Positions 9,254 through 17,909 of a stretch of DNA of 64,000 nt are shown one piece after another. A program made the position numbers and the translations under genes. This stretch comes from Paraburkholderia flagellata (GTDB taxonomy: Bacteria > Pseudomonadota > Gammaproteobacteria > Burkholderiales > Burkholderiaceae). Every line of letters begins with the position of its first letter. The first letter of the stretch is position 1. The stretch lies in NCBI RefSeq assembly GCF_021390645.1, contig NZ_JAJEJT010000002.1, positions 2,042,976-2,106,975 of the forward strand, read 5' to 3'. A model generated the notes under the pieces. It did no database searches and was not told the DNA's origin. It saw only the letters and a program-made list of their open reading frames with translations.

Positions 9254-10555
9254 ATGGCCACGATCGTTGGCGGCATCGCCGTTTCGCACACCCCGACTAT
9301 CGGCTTCGCGCACGACGCGCACAAGGAGCAGGATCCGGCCTGGGCGCCGATCTTCGAGAGCTTCGAGCCGGTCAAGCGCTGGCTGCGCGAACAGCAGCCC
9401 GACGCCATCGTCTACGTCTACAACGACCATGTGACGTCGTTCTTCTTCGACCATTACTCGGCGTTCGCGCTCGGCATCGGCAACGAATACCAGGTCGCCG
9501 ACGAAGGCGGCGGCGCGCGCGACCTGCCCGGCATTGGCGGACACGCGGCGCTCGCGCGGCATATCGGCACGAGCCTCGTGAGCGACGAATTCGACATGTC
9601 GTTCTTCCAGGACAAGCCGCTCGACCACGGTTTCTTCTCGCCGATGTCAGCGCTGCTCGAGCGCACGGAAACGGGCTGGCCCACGCGCGTAGTTCCACTG
9701 CAGGTGGGCGTGCTGCAGTTCCCGATTCCCACCGCTCGCCGTTGCTTCAAACTCGGCCAGGCGCTGCGGCGCGCGATAGAGAGCTTCCCCGAGGACCTGC
9801 GCGTGGTGGTGATGGCAACGGGCGGCCTCTCGCACCAGGTGCACGGCGAACACGCGGGCTTCAACAACGTGGACTGGGACCACCGCTTCCTCGACGCCAT
9901 CACGAACGACCCGGAGGCGCTCGCGGAAATGACGCATGCGGAGTACGCCCAGTTGGGCGGGCTCGAAGGCGCCGAAATCATCATGTGGCTGATCATGCGC
10001 GGCGCGCTGAGCGGCAACGTGAAGAAAGTGCATAGCGGCTACTACCTGCCCTCGATGACGGGCATCGGCACACTCGTGCTCGAAAACGCGGCGATGGCGC
10101 CGGCCGGTGAGGCGCAGGCGCGGCACCGCCAGCACATGGCGCGGCAACTGGCCGGTGCGGAAAAGCTCACGGGCACGTATCCGTTCGGACTCGAATCGAG
10201 TGTGAAGGCGTACCGTCTGAACAAGTACCTGCACGCGATGATCGACGAGGGGCATCGGCGTGCATTTCTTGCGAACCCGGAGCGCTCGTTTGCCGAGGCC
10301 GGGCTGACCGAAGAGGAAAAGGGTCTCGTGCGCCGGCGCGACTGGCGCGGACTGATTCACTACGGCGTGATCTTCTTCATGCTCGAAAAGCTCGGCGCAG
10401 TCGTTGGGACTTCGAACCTTCACATCTACGCGGCCATGCGTGGGGAAACGCTTGAAGATTTCCTCAAGACACGCAATACGCGGGTGCTCTACTCGGTGGC
10501 GGGCGATGTGGAAGCGAGCGAGGAATGGCAGGACGGGGAAGCGAAGTCAGCGTAA
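9254..10555 (+). CDS. galA: Gallate dioxygenase (fused LigB-LigA extradiol dioxygenase)
   Basis: The 433-residue enzyme should cleave gallate (possibly also protocatechuate) between ring carbons 4 and 5 using Fe(II), giving 4-oxalomesaconate. Residues 1-280 form a LigB-type catalytic domain with candidate iron ligands H12 (VSHTPTIGF) and H59 (YNDHVTSFFFDHYSAF) and the segment LEGAEIIMW near 237. Residues about 295-420 are a LigA-like domain (SFAEAGLTEEEKGLVRRRDWRGLIHYG). This B-A fusion is typical of GalA/DesB gallate dioxygenases and not of two-subunit LigAB. The GGAGAG ribosome site is strong. No downstream pathway genes are adjacent. Confidence 0.88.
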   Translation: MATIVGGIAVSHTPTIGFAHDAHKEQDPAWAPIFESFEPVKRWLREQQPDAIVYVYNDHVTSFFFDHYSAFALGIGNEYQVADEGGGARDLPGIGGHAALARHIGTSLVSDEFDMSFFQDKPLDHGFFSPMSALLERTETGWPTRVVPLQVGVLQFPIPTARRCFKLGQALRRAIESFPEDLRVVVMATGGLSHQVHGEHAGFNNVDWDHRFLDAITNDPEALAEMTHAEYAQLGGLEGAEIIMWLIMRGALSGNVKKVHSGYYLPSMTGIGTLVLENAAMAPAGEAQARHRQHMARQLAGAEKLTGTYPFGLESSVKAYRLNKYLHAMIDEGHRRAFLANPERSFAEAGLTEEEKGLVRRRDWRGLIHYGVIFFMLEKLGAVVGTSNLHIYAAMRGETLEDFLKTRNTRVLYSVAGDVEASEEWQDGEAKSA

Positions 10556-10558
10556 GCT

Positions 10559-10582
10559 GGCGGCCGCTCGGGTGCGGCCGCC
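10559..10582. terminator. GC-rich hairpin between convergent galA and gltI-like genes
   Basis: GGCGGCCGC, a six-base loop and GCGGCCGCC form a perfect nine-base-pair stem directly after the galA stop and before the stop of the convergent binding-protein gene. There is no T tract, so its efficiency as a terminator is uncertain. Confidence 0.45.
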
Positions 10583-10604
10583 GCGTGAATACGCGATCCT
10601 GTAA

Positions 10605-11504
10605 TCAATCAAGCGCCCGATCATTCGGATGCGCAAACAGCGCCCGATTCTCGTTGGACAACGGATAGTTCAGGTTCATCCCCTTCGGCGGAACAGGCTG
10701 CGTAAACCACTTCGTGTAGAGCCGTTCTGCCTCACCCGAAGTTTGTATCCGAGCGATCACGCCATCGGCCAATTTCTTGAAGGCGGGGTCGTCTTTGCGC
10801 ACCATGCAGCCATATACCTCGGACAGCGGCGGCGTGCCAGTGATCAGGTAGTCCTGCTGGTTCGTCTCCTTGGCCCGCGCGCCGTACAGCAGCGGCTCGT
10901 CCATGACGAACGCGACAGCGCGCCCCGTCTTCACGTTGAGAAACGACTCCGCGTGGTCTTTGGCGGCGATGAGTTGCATGCCCATCTTCTTGTCGTTGTT
11001 CATCTCTCGCAGCAGCCTGTCCTCCGACGTTCCCGCCGTGGTCACGACGGTCTTGCCTGCGAGATCGGGAAAGTCCTTGATCCCCGAATCCTTCTTCGCA
11101 ATCAGGCGCACGCCGTACTGAAAGAAGCTGTTCGTGAACGCAACCTGGTTGTCGCGTTCCCTGGTGTGCGTGGTCGAGCCGCACTCGATATCGATCGTGC
11201 CGTTCTGGACCAGCGTAATGCGGTTCTGCGAAGTGATCGGAATTTCCTTGACCGTGAGCTTGTCGAGCTTCAGTTCCTTTTTCACCTCGTCGACGATCTT
11301 CAGCGCGATATCCTGGGCATAGCCGATCGTGTGCTGCTCGCTGTCGTAGTACGAGAACGGCACCGACGATTCCCGCACGCCCAGGGAAATCACACCTGTA
11401 TCGCGGATTTTTTTGAGGGTGGCGCTCGTGGCGTCCTGCGCCTGAACCGGCGCGAGATACGTGCATCCCATGACGACTGCCGCAAGCGTTGCAACCTTTT
11501 TCAT
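10605..11504 (-). CDS. Amino acid ABC transporter periplasmic binding protein, GltI-like
   Basis: The 299-residue protein carries a cleavable signal peptide (MKKVATLAAVVMGCTYLAPVQA) and the SBP_bac_3 fold of polar amino acid binding proteins. ATLKKIRDTGVISLGVRESS (about 28-47), IGYAQDIALKIVDEVKKEL and IDIECGSTTHTRER closely resemble glutamate/aspartate-binding GltI. It should deliver glutamate or aspartate to an inner-membrane ABC transporter. No permease or ATPase gene for it lies nearby, so it is an orphan binding protein that must share a transporter coded elsewhere. Confidence 0.88.
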   Translation of the reverse strand: MKKVATLAAVVMGCTYLAPVQAQDATSATLKKIRDTGVISLGVRESSVPFSYYDSEQHTIGYAQDIALKIVDEVKKELKLDKLTVKEIPITSQNRITLVQNGTIDIECGSTTHTRERDNQVAFTNSFFQYGVRLIAKKDSGIKDFPDLAGKTVVTTAGTSEDRLLREMNNDKKMGMQLIAAKDHAESFLNVKTGRAVAFVMDEPLLYGARAKETNQQDYLITGTPPLSEVYGCMVRKDDPAFKKLADGVIARIQTSGEAERLYTKWFTQPVPPKGMNLNYPLSNENRALFAHPNDRALD

Positions 11505-11618
11505 TTAGTCTCCTCCGGATGGTCGGTCGACGCTTCGTGCGCCGTACCCGAGTATTCATGCCTCGAAGCGACGTGGCAATTGAAATCGGTTGCGTCGACA
11601 TAACTCAAGGTTAAGTCG

Positions 11619-11927
11619 CTAGTGGATGAGCGACGTTCGAAGCGCCGTCAGCTCGTCGTTCAGGCAAGTACGAAGCTGAGTACCACTGCGACGCTCGGCG
11701 CGAAGCTGTGCGTCGAGCGCAAGTACGATCTCGCCAAGGGCGTCGATGGCGGCGAGCAGCGAGTCGGGGTCATGCCTCGCTTCGTCGGCCTGAATGGATT
11801 CGGCTTGAGGGCGCGGGACAGGGTGCGGTTGCGGAGTCGGCTCAGCCGCAGGTACGGGGAGCGCGCTGGGTGCCGGGTTGTCCGTTTCGAAATCGAACAG
11901 CGACTTGAATAGCATGGGGAGTTTCAT
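11619..11927 (-). CDS. Hypothetical protein, proline-rich with C-terminal helix
   Basis: I do not recognise this protein. The start at 11927 (MKLPMLFKSLFDFETDNP) gives 102 residues; an upstream in-frame start at 11981 adds 18 less convincing residues. A hydrophobic N-terminal stretch is followed by a Pro/Ala/Gln-rich linker (PAAEPTPQPHPVPRPQAE) and a C-terminal predicted helix (DSLLAAIDALGEIVLALDAQLRAERRS). No catalytic motif is visible. It stands alone. Confidence 0.5.
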   Translation of the reverse strand: MKLPMLFKSLFDFETDNPAPSALPVPAAEPTPQPHPVPRPQAESIQADEARHDPDSLLAAIDALGEIVLALDAQLRAERRSGTQLRTCLNDELTALRTSLIH

Positions 11928-11981
11928 TGCGAGGACCAGCGTGCAAGGGGACGAGGGGCGGCTATCTTCGCATCGGCTCAA

Positions 11982-12517
11982 GATTGCTCATCCCGAAAAC
12001 TTGCGGGCGGCCGTCGAGGCCAGGTTCGTTGGCAACACGAACCGTTCCGCGCGCCATGACTTGTCCACAATTTTTGTTGGCAGCCCTGTGCGTAACCCTT
12101 GGAAGACCGTATCAAGTCCTTGATGCGTTTCGGTTAACCCGCGGCGTTCCCAATCGCAGCAACGCAACCTCGAACGGCCTCGAAACCTACCTAGCTTTTC
12201 CACAGATTTTGTTGGCAGCCCTGTGCACAACTTCTGGACAGCGAACCTAAGCCCTTGATCGCAAACGCCAACACGTCACGCGACAGAGAAGTTGCACATT
12301 TTGGAGGCACTGGACTTGTCCACAGTTAACGGGGAAAAGTCTGTGCATACACCCCCCAACATCCACGCCAATCCATTGATTGCACAACAGATTTTCTCGC
12401 TGCGCGCATATCGCCTCACGCGCCCCCAAAACACGCATACCCCTAAAGTTCGCAAGGGAAATGCCGATATGCCTCGCTGTGTTGTTGGGCCTCAAGCGGC
12501 CCCATCGAAGGAAATTC
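11982..12517. repeat. Gene-free leader with imperfect repeats resembling DnaA boxes
   Basis: This stretch has no convincing gene. It holds two copies, exactly 135 bases apart (12063-12096 and 12198-12231), of a block containing TTTTGTTGGCAGCCCTGTGC preceded by GTCCACAA or TTCCACAG. A third, weaker copy at about 12315-12350 starts TTGTCCACAG and ends CTGTGCATA. Similarity continues past the second block (CTTGGA against TCTGGA, CCTTGATGCG against CCTTGATCGC), so this looks like an old partial duplication. The CCACA and TGTG ends resemble halves of DnaA boxes (TTATCCACA). Role unknown. Confidence 0.55.
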
Positions 12518-14170
12518 ATGCGCAACAATCAACCCATCACGCAACAGGAATTCGACTATCCCGCTTCGCAGATGCTCGTCTCGGCCACTGATCTCAAGGG
12601 CCGCATTCAGTACTGCAATCCTGCGTTCGTCGCGGTGTCCGGCTTTACGAAAGAGGAGCTGATCGGGAAGGCGCATAACATCATTCGGCATCCCGACATG
12701 CCGGCCGAAGCGTTCGCCGACCTGTGGGAGACCGTCCGTGAAGGGCGCCCCTGGACCGCGATCGTGAAGAACCGCCGCAAGTCCGGCGACCACTACTGGG
12801 TGCGCGCGAACGTCACGCCCGTCTCCGAGCAAGGCACGGTGGTCGGCTATCTGAGCGTGCGCGTGAAGCCCACGCGCGAGGAAGTCCGAACGGCTGAAGC
12901 CTTCTACGCGCAAATGCGCGAGGGACGTCTGCAAGGCGTGCGGCTGCGCCACGGCTCCGTGGTGCGCACGGGCCTCGTGGGTGCGCTGCAGTCGCTGCTG
13001 CGTGTGCCTATCGCCACGCGCATCGCATTCGGCTATGGCGCCGTGCCGGCCGTGTTCGCCGCAGCCGGCCTCGCCGCCTGGCAAGGTCTGCCGCCGCTGC
13101 CCTTCTGGGGCGCGTTCGGCGCGGCCTGCGTTTGTGCACTCGGCGCCTGGCGCCTCACCACGCGCCACCTCGGCGCGCCGCTCGCGCAAATGACCACGGC
13201 CTCCACGCGCATGGCCGCGGGCGACCTCACGGCCACGCTCGCGGTCGCCACGAACGACGATCTCGGCGACGTCCTCCACGCGCTCAACCAGTTGCAGGCC
13301 AATCTCACGGCGATCGTGTTCGACGTGCGTTCGCAGATCGACGGCATGCTAGACGCCGCGCACGAGATCTCCAGCGGCAATCTCGATCTCTCGCGCCGCA
13401 CTGAAATGCAGGCCGCATCGCTCGAAGAAACCGCGGCCACGATGGATCAACTCACGACCACCGTGCAGGCCAACGCCGAAGCGAGTGCGCGCGCACTCGA
13501 TCTCGCGCGCGACGCGCAGTCCGCAGCCGCCGAAGGCGGCTCGATCGCGGCGCAGATGGAGCGCACGATGACGGGCATCACCGACGCCTCGCGCCGCATC
13601 AGCGACATCACCGGCGTGATCGACGGCATCGCGTTCCAGACCAACATCCTCGCGCTCAACGCCGCCGTCGAAGCCGCGCGCGCGGGCGAGGCGGGCCGCT
13701 CGTTCGCCGTCGTCGCTGGCGAGGTGCGCATGCTCGCGCAGCGCTGCGCGGCGTCAGCGAGGGAGATCAAGCAGGTCGTGGACGCCAGCGTGAACGAGAT
13801 CGCCGAGGGCACGCGTCTCGTCGGCAACACGACTGCGCAGATGCGCTCGATCGACGAAGCCGTGAGCCGCGTCTCGTCGATCATCACCGAGGTCGCGAAC
13901 GCGAGCGGCGAGCAGGCAGAGGGCATCCGCCAGGTCAATCAAGCCGTGGCGCATCTGGACAGCGCCACGCAGCAGAACGCCGCCCTCGTCGAGCAGGCCG
14001 CCGCCACGGCGCAGCGGCTCGCCGAACAGGCCGACGTTCTCGACGAAGCCGTGCGCCTGTTTACGGTGGCGGGCGGCGCGGAAGCGTCGAAGCGCTCGAA
14101 GCCCGCTCGCACCCCGGCACGCCGCGAGAGCGTCAATATTGCCGAAGCGGCCGAACACATCGCGGCATAA
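12518..14170 (+). CDS. PAS-domain chemoreceptor, Aer-like
   Basis: The start at 12518 has a GAAGGAAA ribosome site and gives 550 residues; a longer frame from 12380 is unlikely. An N-terminal PAS domain (residues about 10-115, with NPAFVAVSGFTKEELIGK and NIIRHPDMP) is followed by a membrane segment region (about 165-210), a HAMP domain and a cytoplasmic methyl-accepting signalling domain. The hairpin tip includes DGIAFQTNILALNAAVEA and FAVVAGEVRMLAQRCA. The PAS part is close to that of Aer, which senses redox state through FAD, so this is probably an aerotaxis or energy-taxis receptor. It has no periplasmic sensor domain. Confidence 0.88.
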   Translation: MRNNQPITQQEFDYPASQMLVSATDLKGRIQYCNPAFVAVSGFTKEELIGKAHNIIRHPDMPAEAFADLWETVREGRPWTAIVKNRRKSGDHYWVRANVTPVSEQGTVVGYLSVRVKPTREEVRTAEAFYAQMREGRLQGVRLRHGSVVRTGLVGALQSLLRVPIATRIAFGYGAVPAVFAAAGLAAWQGLPPLPFWGAFGAACVCALGAWRLTTRHLGAPLAQMTTASTRMAAGDLTATLAVATNDDLGDVLHALNQLQANLTAIVFDVRSQIDGMLDAAHEISSGNLDLSRRTEMQAASLEETAATMDQLTTTVQANAEASARALDLARDAQSAAAEGGSIAAQMERTMTGITDASRRISDITGVIDGIAFQTNILALNAAVEAARAGEAGRSFAVVAGEVRMLAQRCAASAREIKQVVDASVNEIAEGTRLVGNTTAQMRSIDEAVSRVSSIITEVANASGEQAEGIRQVNQAVAHLDSATQQNAALVEQAAATAQRLAEQADVLDEAVRLFTVAGGAEASKRSKPARTPARRESVNIAEAAEHIAA

Positions 14171-14625
14171 CGACCGGCACCCACGCTGCGCCGCAAGAGC
14201 AGTCGATCCACGCCGGCTTATTGGTCTGAGAGATCGGCGTTAGTCCCATCTCGACAGTGCGCCGCCCCGGCGGCACCATGAAAACCGTCAACAAGCCGTA
14301 CCACGGTTTGCTGATCCGAGTAACAACGGCGTTTCAGCGGCTCATCCGGCCTGCCCGGGTGAGCCGTTTTTTCTGCTGCATATGCCTCTCGCCTGGCATT
14401 GCTTTGCTTCGCAACCATGACAGCGGTGCAACGCGCAACGCATTTCGCATGGCCCGTTGCAGGGCGCGCAAAAACGGGCGTCGCCGCGGCGAGTCGCGTT
14501 AAACTGGCTGGCCAGGGTCGCGGCACAGCGATCTCGCTGTGTGTGTCGGCGCTCACTTGCATGAACACGCCGTGCAGCCGACCCCGTACAATGGCTCGAC
14601 CACCCTACGCACGAGGACAACATCA
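14171..14625. other. Gene-free stretch with possible small RNA
   Basis: Nothing protein-like is convincing here. A strong intrinsic terminator at 14338-14372 lies 168 bases after the chemoreceptor stop, with no gene directly in front of it. The region from about 14270 to 14372 could therefore encode a small RNA, or be the long 3' end of the chemoreceptor mRNA. No further structure is seen up to the next small gene. Confidence 0.4.
14338..14372 (+). terminator. Strong intrinsic terminator
   Basis: CGGCTCA pairs with TGAGCCG, with a further CCGG/CCGG pairing inside the loop, and six T follow directly (14367-14372). This is a textbook plus-strand terminator. Confidence 0.85.
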
Positions 14626-14871
14626 ATGCGCACGACCGGGTCTTCCGGAAACATGACCCTGCTCACCGAGCATGACGACGCGACCGGACGCGAACTGCGT
14701 TCACTGCGCCTCGAATCGGCGGCCGACGGCAAAAGCCTCTTGCTGGTCGAAGTCGACGAGCGCAAGCCGGGCATCCATCGCGAAGTGCGTTATGAAATCA
14801 CGCCGGCCGAGCTGATCGCGGCAATTCGCGCACAAGGCGCCGAGTTGCCCGGGGAATCACACACGCGCTAA
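14626..14871 (+). CDS. Small conserved-looking hypothetical protein
   Basis: The frame from 14626 (MRTTGSSGNMTLLTEHDD) gives 81 residues; it has an AGGA ribosome site eight bases upstream. A second start at 14653 (MTLLTEHDDATGRELRSLRL) is possible. The body is regular and charged, with alternating strands (LRSLRLESAADGKSLLLVEVDE) and a final helix (TPAELIAAIRAQGAEL), suggesting a small folded alpha/beta protein. I do not recognise the family. Confidence 0.6.
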   Translation: MRTTGSSGNMTLLTEHDDATGRELRSLRLESAADGKSLLLVEVDERKPGIHREVRYEITPAELIAAIRAQGAELPGESHTR

Positions 14872-14892
14872 GCGCACGGAAAGAGGCGCCAC

Positions 14893-14928
14893 GAACGCGG
14901 CACGCAAAGTCTCGTGTGCCGCGTTCGG
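14893..14928 (+). terminator. Hairpin after the small hypothetical gene
   Basis: CGAACGCGGCAC and GTGCCGCGTTCG form a perfect 12-base-pair stem with a 12-base loop, 22 bases after the stop of the small gene. A T tract is lacking. A second perfect hairpin (ATGCCTGCCG, four-base loop CACT, CGGCAGGCAT) lies at 14991-15014. Confidence 0.5.
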
Positions 14929-15127
14929 TCGCTTTCCGTTCATTTCGCGCTCATCGCGTCTACCGCTTTTCAATCCGGCGCTTTTTTCACATGCCTGCCG
15001 CACTCGGCAGGCATTCTCACGCGCGTGCAGGGGGGTCGCTTGCACGCCTACGAAATGCGTCCATAATCTTTACGTTACCCTCCTATCTTTCCCGTTCCCC
15101 GCTTAAACGCGTAACGGAAGTAAGCCG

Positions 15128-16117
15128 ATGCTACATGACCTCGTCGCGCAATACGGGCCTGCGCTGGTGTTCATCAATGTGCTCGCCGGATCGCTAGGGC
15201 TGCCCGTGCCCGCGATGCCCGCGCTCGTCTTGTTCGGCGCGATGGCGGCCATGCATCCCGGTTCGATCGGCCAGCAGGTCGCGCCGGTGCTCGGGCTCTC
15301 CATCTTCGCCATGCTGATCGGCGACAGCGTGTGGTTCATGGCCGGGCGCCTCTACGGCGGCAACACGCTCAAGACGCTCTGCAAGCTCTCGCTCTCGCGC
15401 GACACCTGCGTGAAAAAAACCGAGCGCTTTTTCGGCCGCTGGGGCGTGCGCGTGCTCGCCGTCGCCAAGTTCGTGCCGGGCTTGTCGCTCGTTTCCGTGC
15501 CGTTGGCCGGCGCGATGGGCGTGCCCTACCGCCAGTTCGTCGGCTTCGACGGCATCGGCGCGGCGCTGTGGTCAGGCACCGGCCTGCTCATCGGCGTGAT
15601 GTTCGCACCGCAGATCGACATGATGCTCGCCGGCGCAAGCCGCCTTGGGCGCTTTGCCGCTGTCGTGGTGGTCGTGCTGCTGGTGCTCTACGCGACCTAC
15701 CGCTGGCAGCGCCGCCGTCAGCTCATCAAGAAGCTCGCGAGCGCACGCATCACGGTGGAGGACCTCTACCGCGCGATGGGCGGCAAGCCACCGCCCGTCG
15801 TGTTCGACATTCGTTCAGAAGAAAAGCGCAAGCTCGATCCGTACATCATTCCGGGCGCGTTATTCGCCGACGAGCGCAAGCTCGACGAAATCGTCGGCAA
15901 ATATCCGAACGACCAGAAGCTCGTGATCTATTGCTCGTGCCCCAATGAAATTTCCGCGGCCTGGATGGCGAAGAAGCTCGTCGAGGCCGGCTTTACTGAT
16001 GTGGTGCCGCTGCTCGGCGGCCTCGATGCGTGGCGCGACGCCGGCCGCGCGATCGAGTCGCTCCAGGTGCACGCCCACACCGAAGTCCCGGTCAACATCA
16101 CGCCGAAAGCTGTCTGA
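15128..16117 (+). CDS. DedA-family membrane protein fused to a rhodanese domain
   Basis: Residues 1-190 form a DedA/SNARE-associated membrane domain with several helices and the conserved segment FGRWGVRVLAVAKFVPGLS (about 102-120), as in proteins linked to membrane lipid handling and proton-motive-force homeostasis. After a basic linker (RWQRRRQLIKKL), residues about 205-320 are a rhodanese domain with VVFDIRS and the active-site loop YCSCPNE. C269 is the likely persulfide-bearing cysteine and C271 is a second one. The fusion would place sulfurtransferase or redox activity at the inner membrane. It is followed 46 bases later by a flavoprotein gene in the same direction. Confidence 0.85.
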   Translation: MLHDLVAQYGPALVFINVLAGSLGLPVPAMPALVLFGAMAAMHPGSIGQQVAPVLGLSIFAMLIGDSVWFMAGRLYGGNTLKTLCKLSLSRDTCVKKTERFFGRWGVRVLAVAKFVPGLSLVSVPLAGAMGVPYRQFVGFDGIGAALWSGTGLLIGVMFAPQIDMMLAGASRLGRFAAVVVVVLLVLYATYRWQRRRQLIKKLASARITVEDLYRAMGGKPPPVVFDIRSEEKRKLDPYIIPGALFADERKLDEIVGKYPNDQKLVIYCSCPNEISAAWMAKKLVEAGFTDVVPLLGGLDAWRDAGRAIESLQVHAHTEVPVNITPKAV

Positions 16118-16163
16118 TCCGGGCGGCCCGCTCCCGAGCCGCCCGCACGAGGAGAACCGCCAG

Positions 16164-17909
16164 ATGGGCACGATCACCGAAGCCGAGGTTCCGGAATCCG
16201 CGGACCTTCCTTCCGCGAGCCGCCACTCCGACACGCAGCCGCAACCCGCCGAAGCGCCGTTCTCGACGCTCTCCACGCGGCGCCACCAGATGTTCCCCGA
16301 GCTCACCGACGATGAAATCGCGCGCCTTGCGCGCTTCGGCGAGCGGCGCCACTGGGCAGCGGGCGAACTGCTCTTTCGAACCGGCGAAACCGGTCCCGGC
16401 ATGTTCGTGCTGCTCTCCGGTTCAGTCAAAGTGTTCCAGCGCGACGGCTTGGGCCGCGAGCGGCTCATCGTCGAACATGGGCGCGGGCATTTCCTCGCCG
16501 AAGTGGGCCAGCTTTCGGGCGGCCCGGCGCTCGTGGACGGCCTGGCGCTCGAACCCGTCGATGCGATCCTGATTCCGCCCGAGCAACTGCGCGCGGCCAT
16601 CGTCGCCGAGGCTGAACTCGGCGAGCGCATCGTGCGCGCACTGATCCTGCGCCGCGTCTCGCTCATCGAAAAGGGCGCGGGCGGCCCGATTCTCGTGGGC
16701 AAGCACGACGATCCCGCACTCGTTTCGCTGCAAGGCTTCCTCTCGCGCAACGGCCATCCGTATTCGGTGCTCGACGAGCGCGACGAAAGCATGCTCTGCG
16801 TAGTCGAGCGTTTCGCCGCGCGCTGCGAAGACCTGCCGCTCGTGATCTGCCCCGACGGCACGGTGCTGCGCCATCCGAGCGCCCCCGAGCTGGCCACGTG
16901 TCTCGGCATCCTGCCCGAGCTCGATGGCCAGCGCGTCTACGACGTCGCCGTGGTGGGCGCGGGCCCGGCCGGACTCGCCACCGCTGTGTACGCCGCCTCC
17001 GAGGGCCTTTCGGTGATCGTGCTCGATTCGCGCGCGCCGGGCGGCCAGGCGGGCGCAAGCTCGCGCATCGAAAACTACCTGGGCTTTCCCACCGGCATCT
17101 CGGGCCAGGCGCTCGCAGGCCGCGCGTTCGTGCAGGCGCAGAAGTTCGGCGCGCACGTGGCCATTCCGGTCACGGTGCGCAAGCTGTTCTGCGATGAAGA
17201 ACCGCGCCGGCTCGAAACCTGCAGCGGCGATGTGCGCGCGCATACCGTGGTGATCGCGAGCGGCGCGGTGTACCGCAAGCCCGCGATCGAGGGCATCGAT
17301 CGCTATACGGGGCGCGGAATCTATTACTGGGCCTCTCCGGTCGAGGCGAAGCTCTGCAAGCACGAAAACATCGTGCTCGTGGGCGGCGGCAATTCGGCGG
17401 GCCAGGCGATCGTCTACCTCTCGACGCATGCGCGCCAGATCGACGTGCTGATCCGCAAGACCGGATTCGAATCGACGATGTCGCGCTATCTGATTGACCG
17501 GATCGCCTCGCTCGCGAACGTGCGGGTGCATGGGCGCAGCGAGATCGGCGGCCTGGGCGAAGACGGTGGCGGTCTCGCGTCGGTGCGTCTGAAGACGCCG
17601 TGCCCGGAAGGCGTCGACCATTTCGATTCGCGCCACCTGTTCCTCTTCACGGGCGCCGACCCGAATACGGGCTGGTTGCGCGCGTGCGGCGTGAAGCTCG
17701 ACCCGCACGGCTTCGTGCTGACCGGGGACAACGAGTCGTGCAGCCTCGCGACTTCGGTGGAAGGCGTCTACGCGATCGGCGACGCGCGCGCAGGCTCGAC
17801 CAAGCGCGTGGCCGCGGCGGTGGGCGAAGGCGCGGCCGTGGTCGCGCAGATCCATCAACGGCTCGCCGCGCTGCGGCCGGTGTCGGTGGTTGCGGGCGTC
17901 CATGCGTGA
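16164..17909 (+). CDS. cNMP-binding domain fused to thioredoxin-reductase-like flavoprotein
   Basis: The start at 16164 follows a GAGGAGA ribosome site and gives 581 residues; the longer open frame from 15945 overlaps the upstream gene. Residues about 40-160 form a cyclic-nucleotide-binding-like barrel (AAGELLFRTGETGPGMFVLLSGSV). From about 260 a two-domain flavin reductase follows, with FAD motif VVGAGPAGLATA and NADPH motif VLVGGGNSAGQA. The CxxC redox pair of true thioredoxin reductases is absent: the matching region reads SPVEAKLCKHENI. It should be an NADPH-dependent flavin enzyme with a different electron acceptor, perhaps gated by a nucleotide. It seems to form an operon with its neighbours. 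Confidence 0.85.
   Translation: MGTITEAEVPESADLPSASRHSDTQPQPAEAPFSTLSTRRHQMFPELTDDEIARLARFGERRHWAAGELLFRTGETGPGMFVLLSGSVKVFQRDGLGRERLIVEHGRGHFLAEVGQLSGGPALVDGLALEPVDAILIPPEQLRAAIVAEAELGERIVRALILRRVSLIEKGAGGPILVGKHDDPALVSLQGFLSRNGHPYSVLDERDESMLCVVERFAARCEDLPLVICPDGTVLRHPSAPELATCLGILPELDGQRVYDVAVVGAGPAGLATAVYAASEGLSVIVLDSRAPGGQAGASSRIENYLGFPTGISGQALAGRAFVQAQKFGAHVAIPVTVRKLFCDEEPRRLETCSGDVRAHTVVIASGAVYRKPAIEGIDRYTGRGIYYWASPVEAKLCKHENIVLVGGGNSAGQAIVYLSTHARQIDVLIRKTGFESTMSRYLIDRIASLANVRVHGRSEIGGLGEDGGGLASVRLKTPCPEGVDHFDSRHLFLFTGADPNTGWLRACGVKLDPHGFVLTGDNESCSLATSVEGVYAIGDARAGSTKRVAAAVGEGAAVVAQIHQRLAALRPVSVVAGVHA

Noticed and set aside
14341..14366. Possible further 18-base element (GGTGAG at 14358)
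   Set aside because: The second hexamer is missing; the GGTGAG belongs to the arm of a terminator hairpin.
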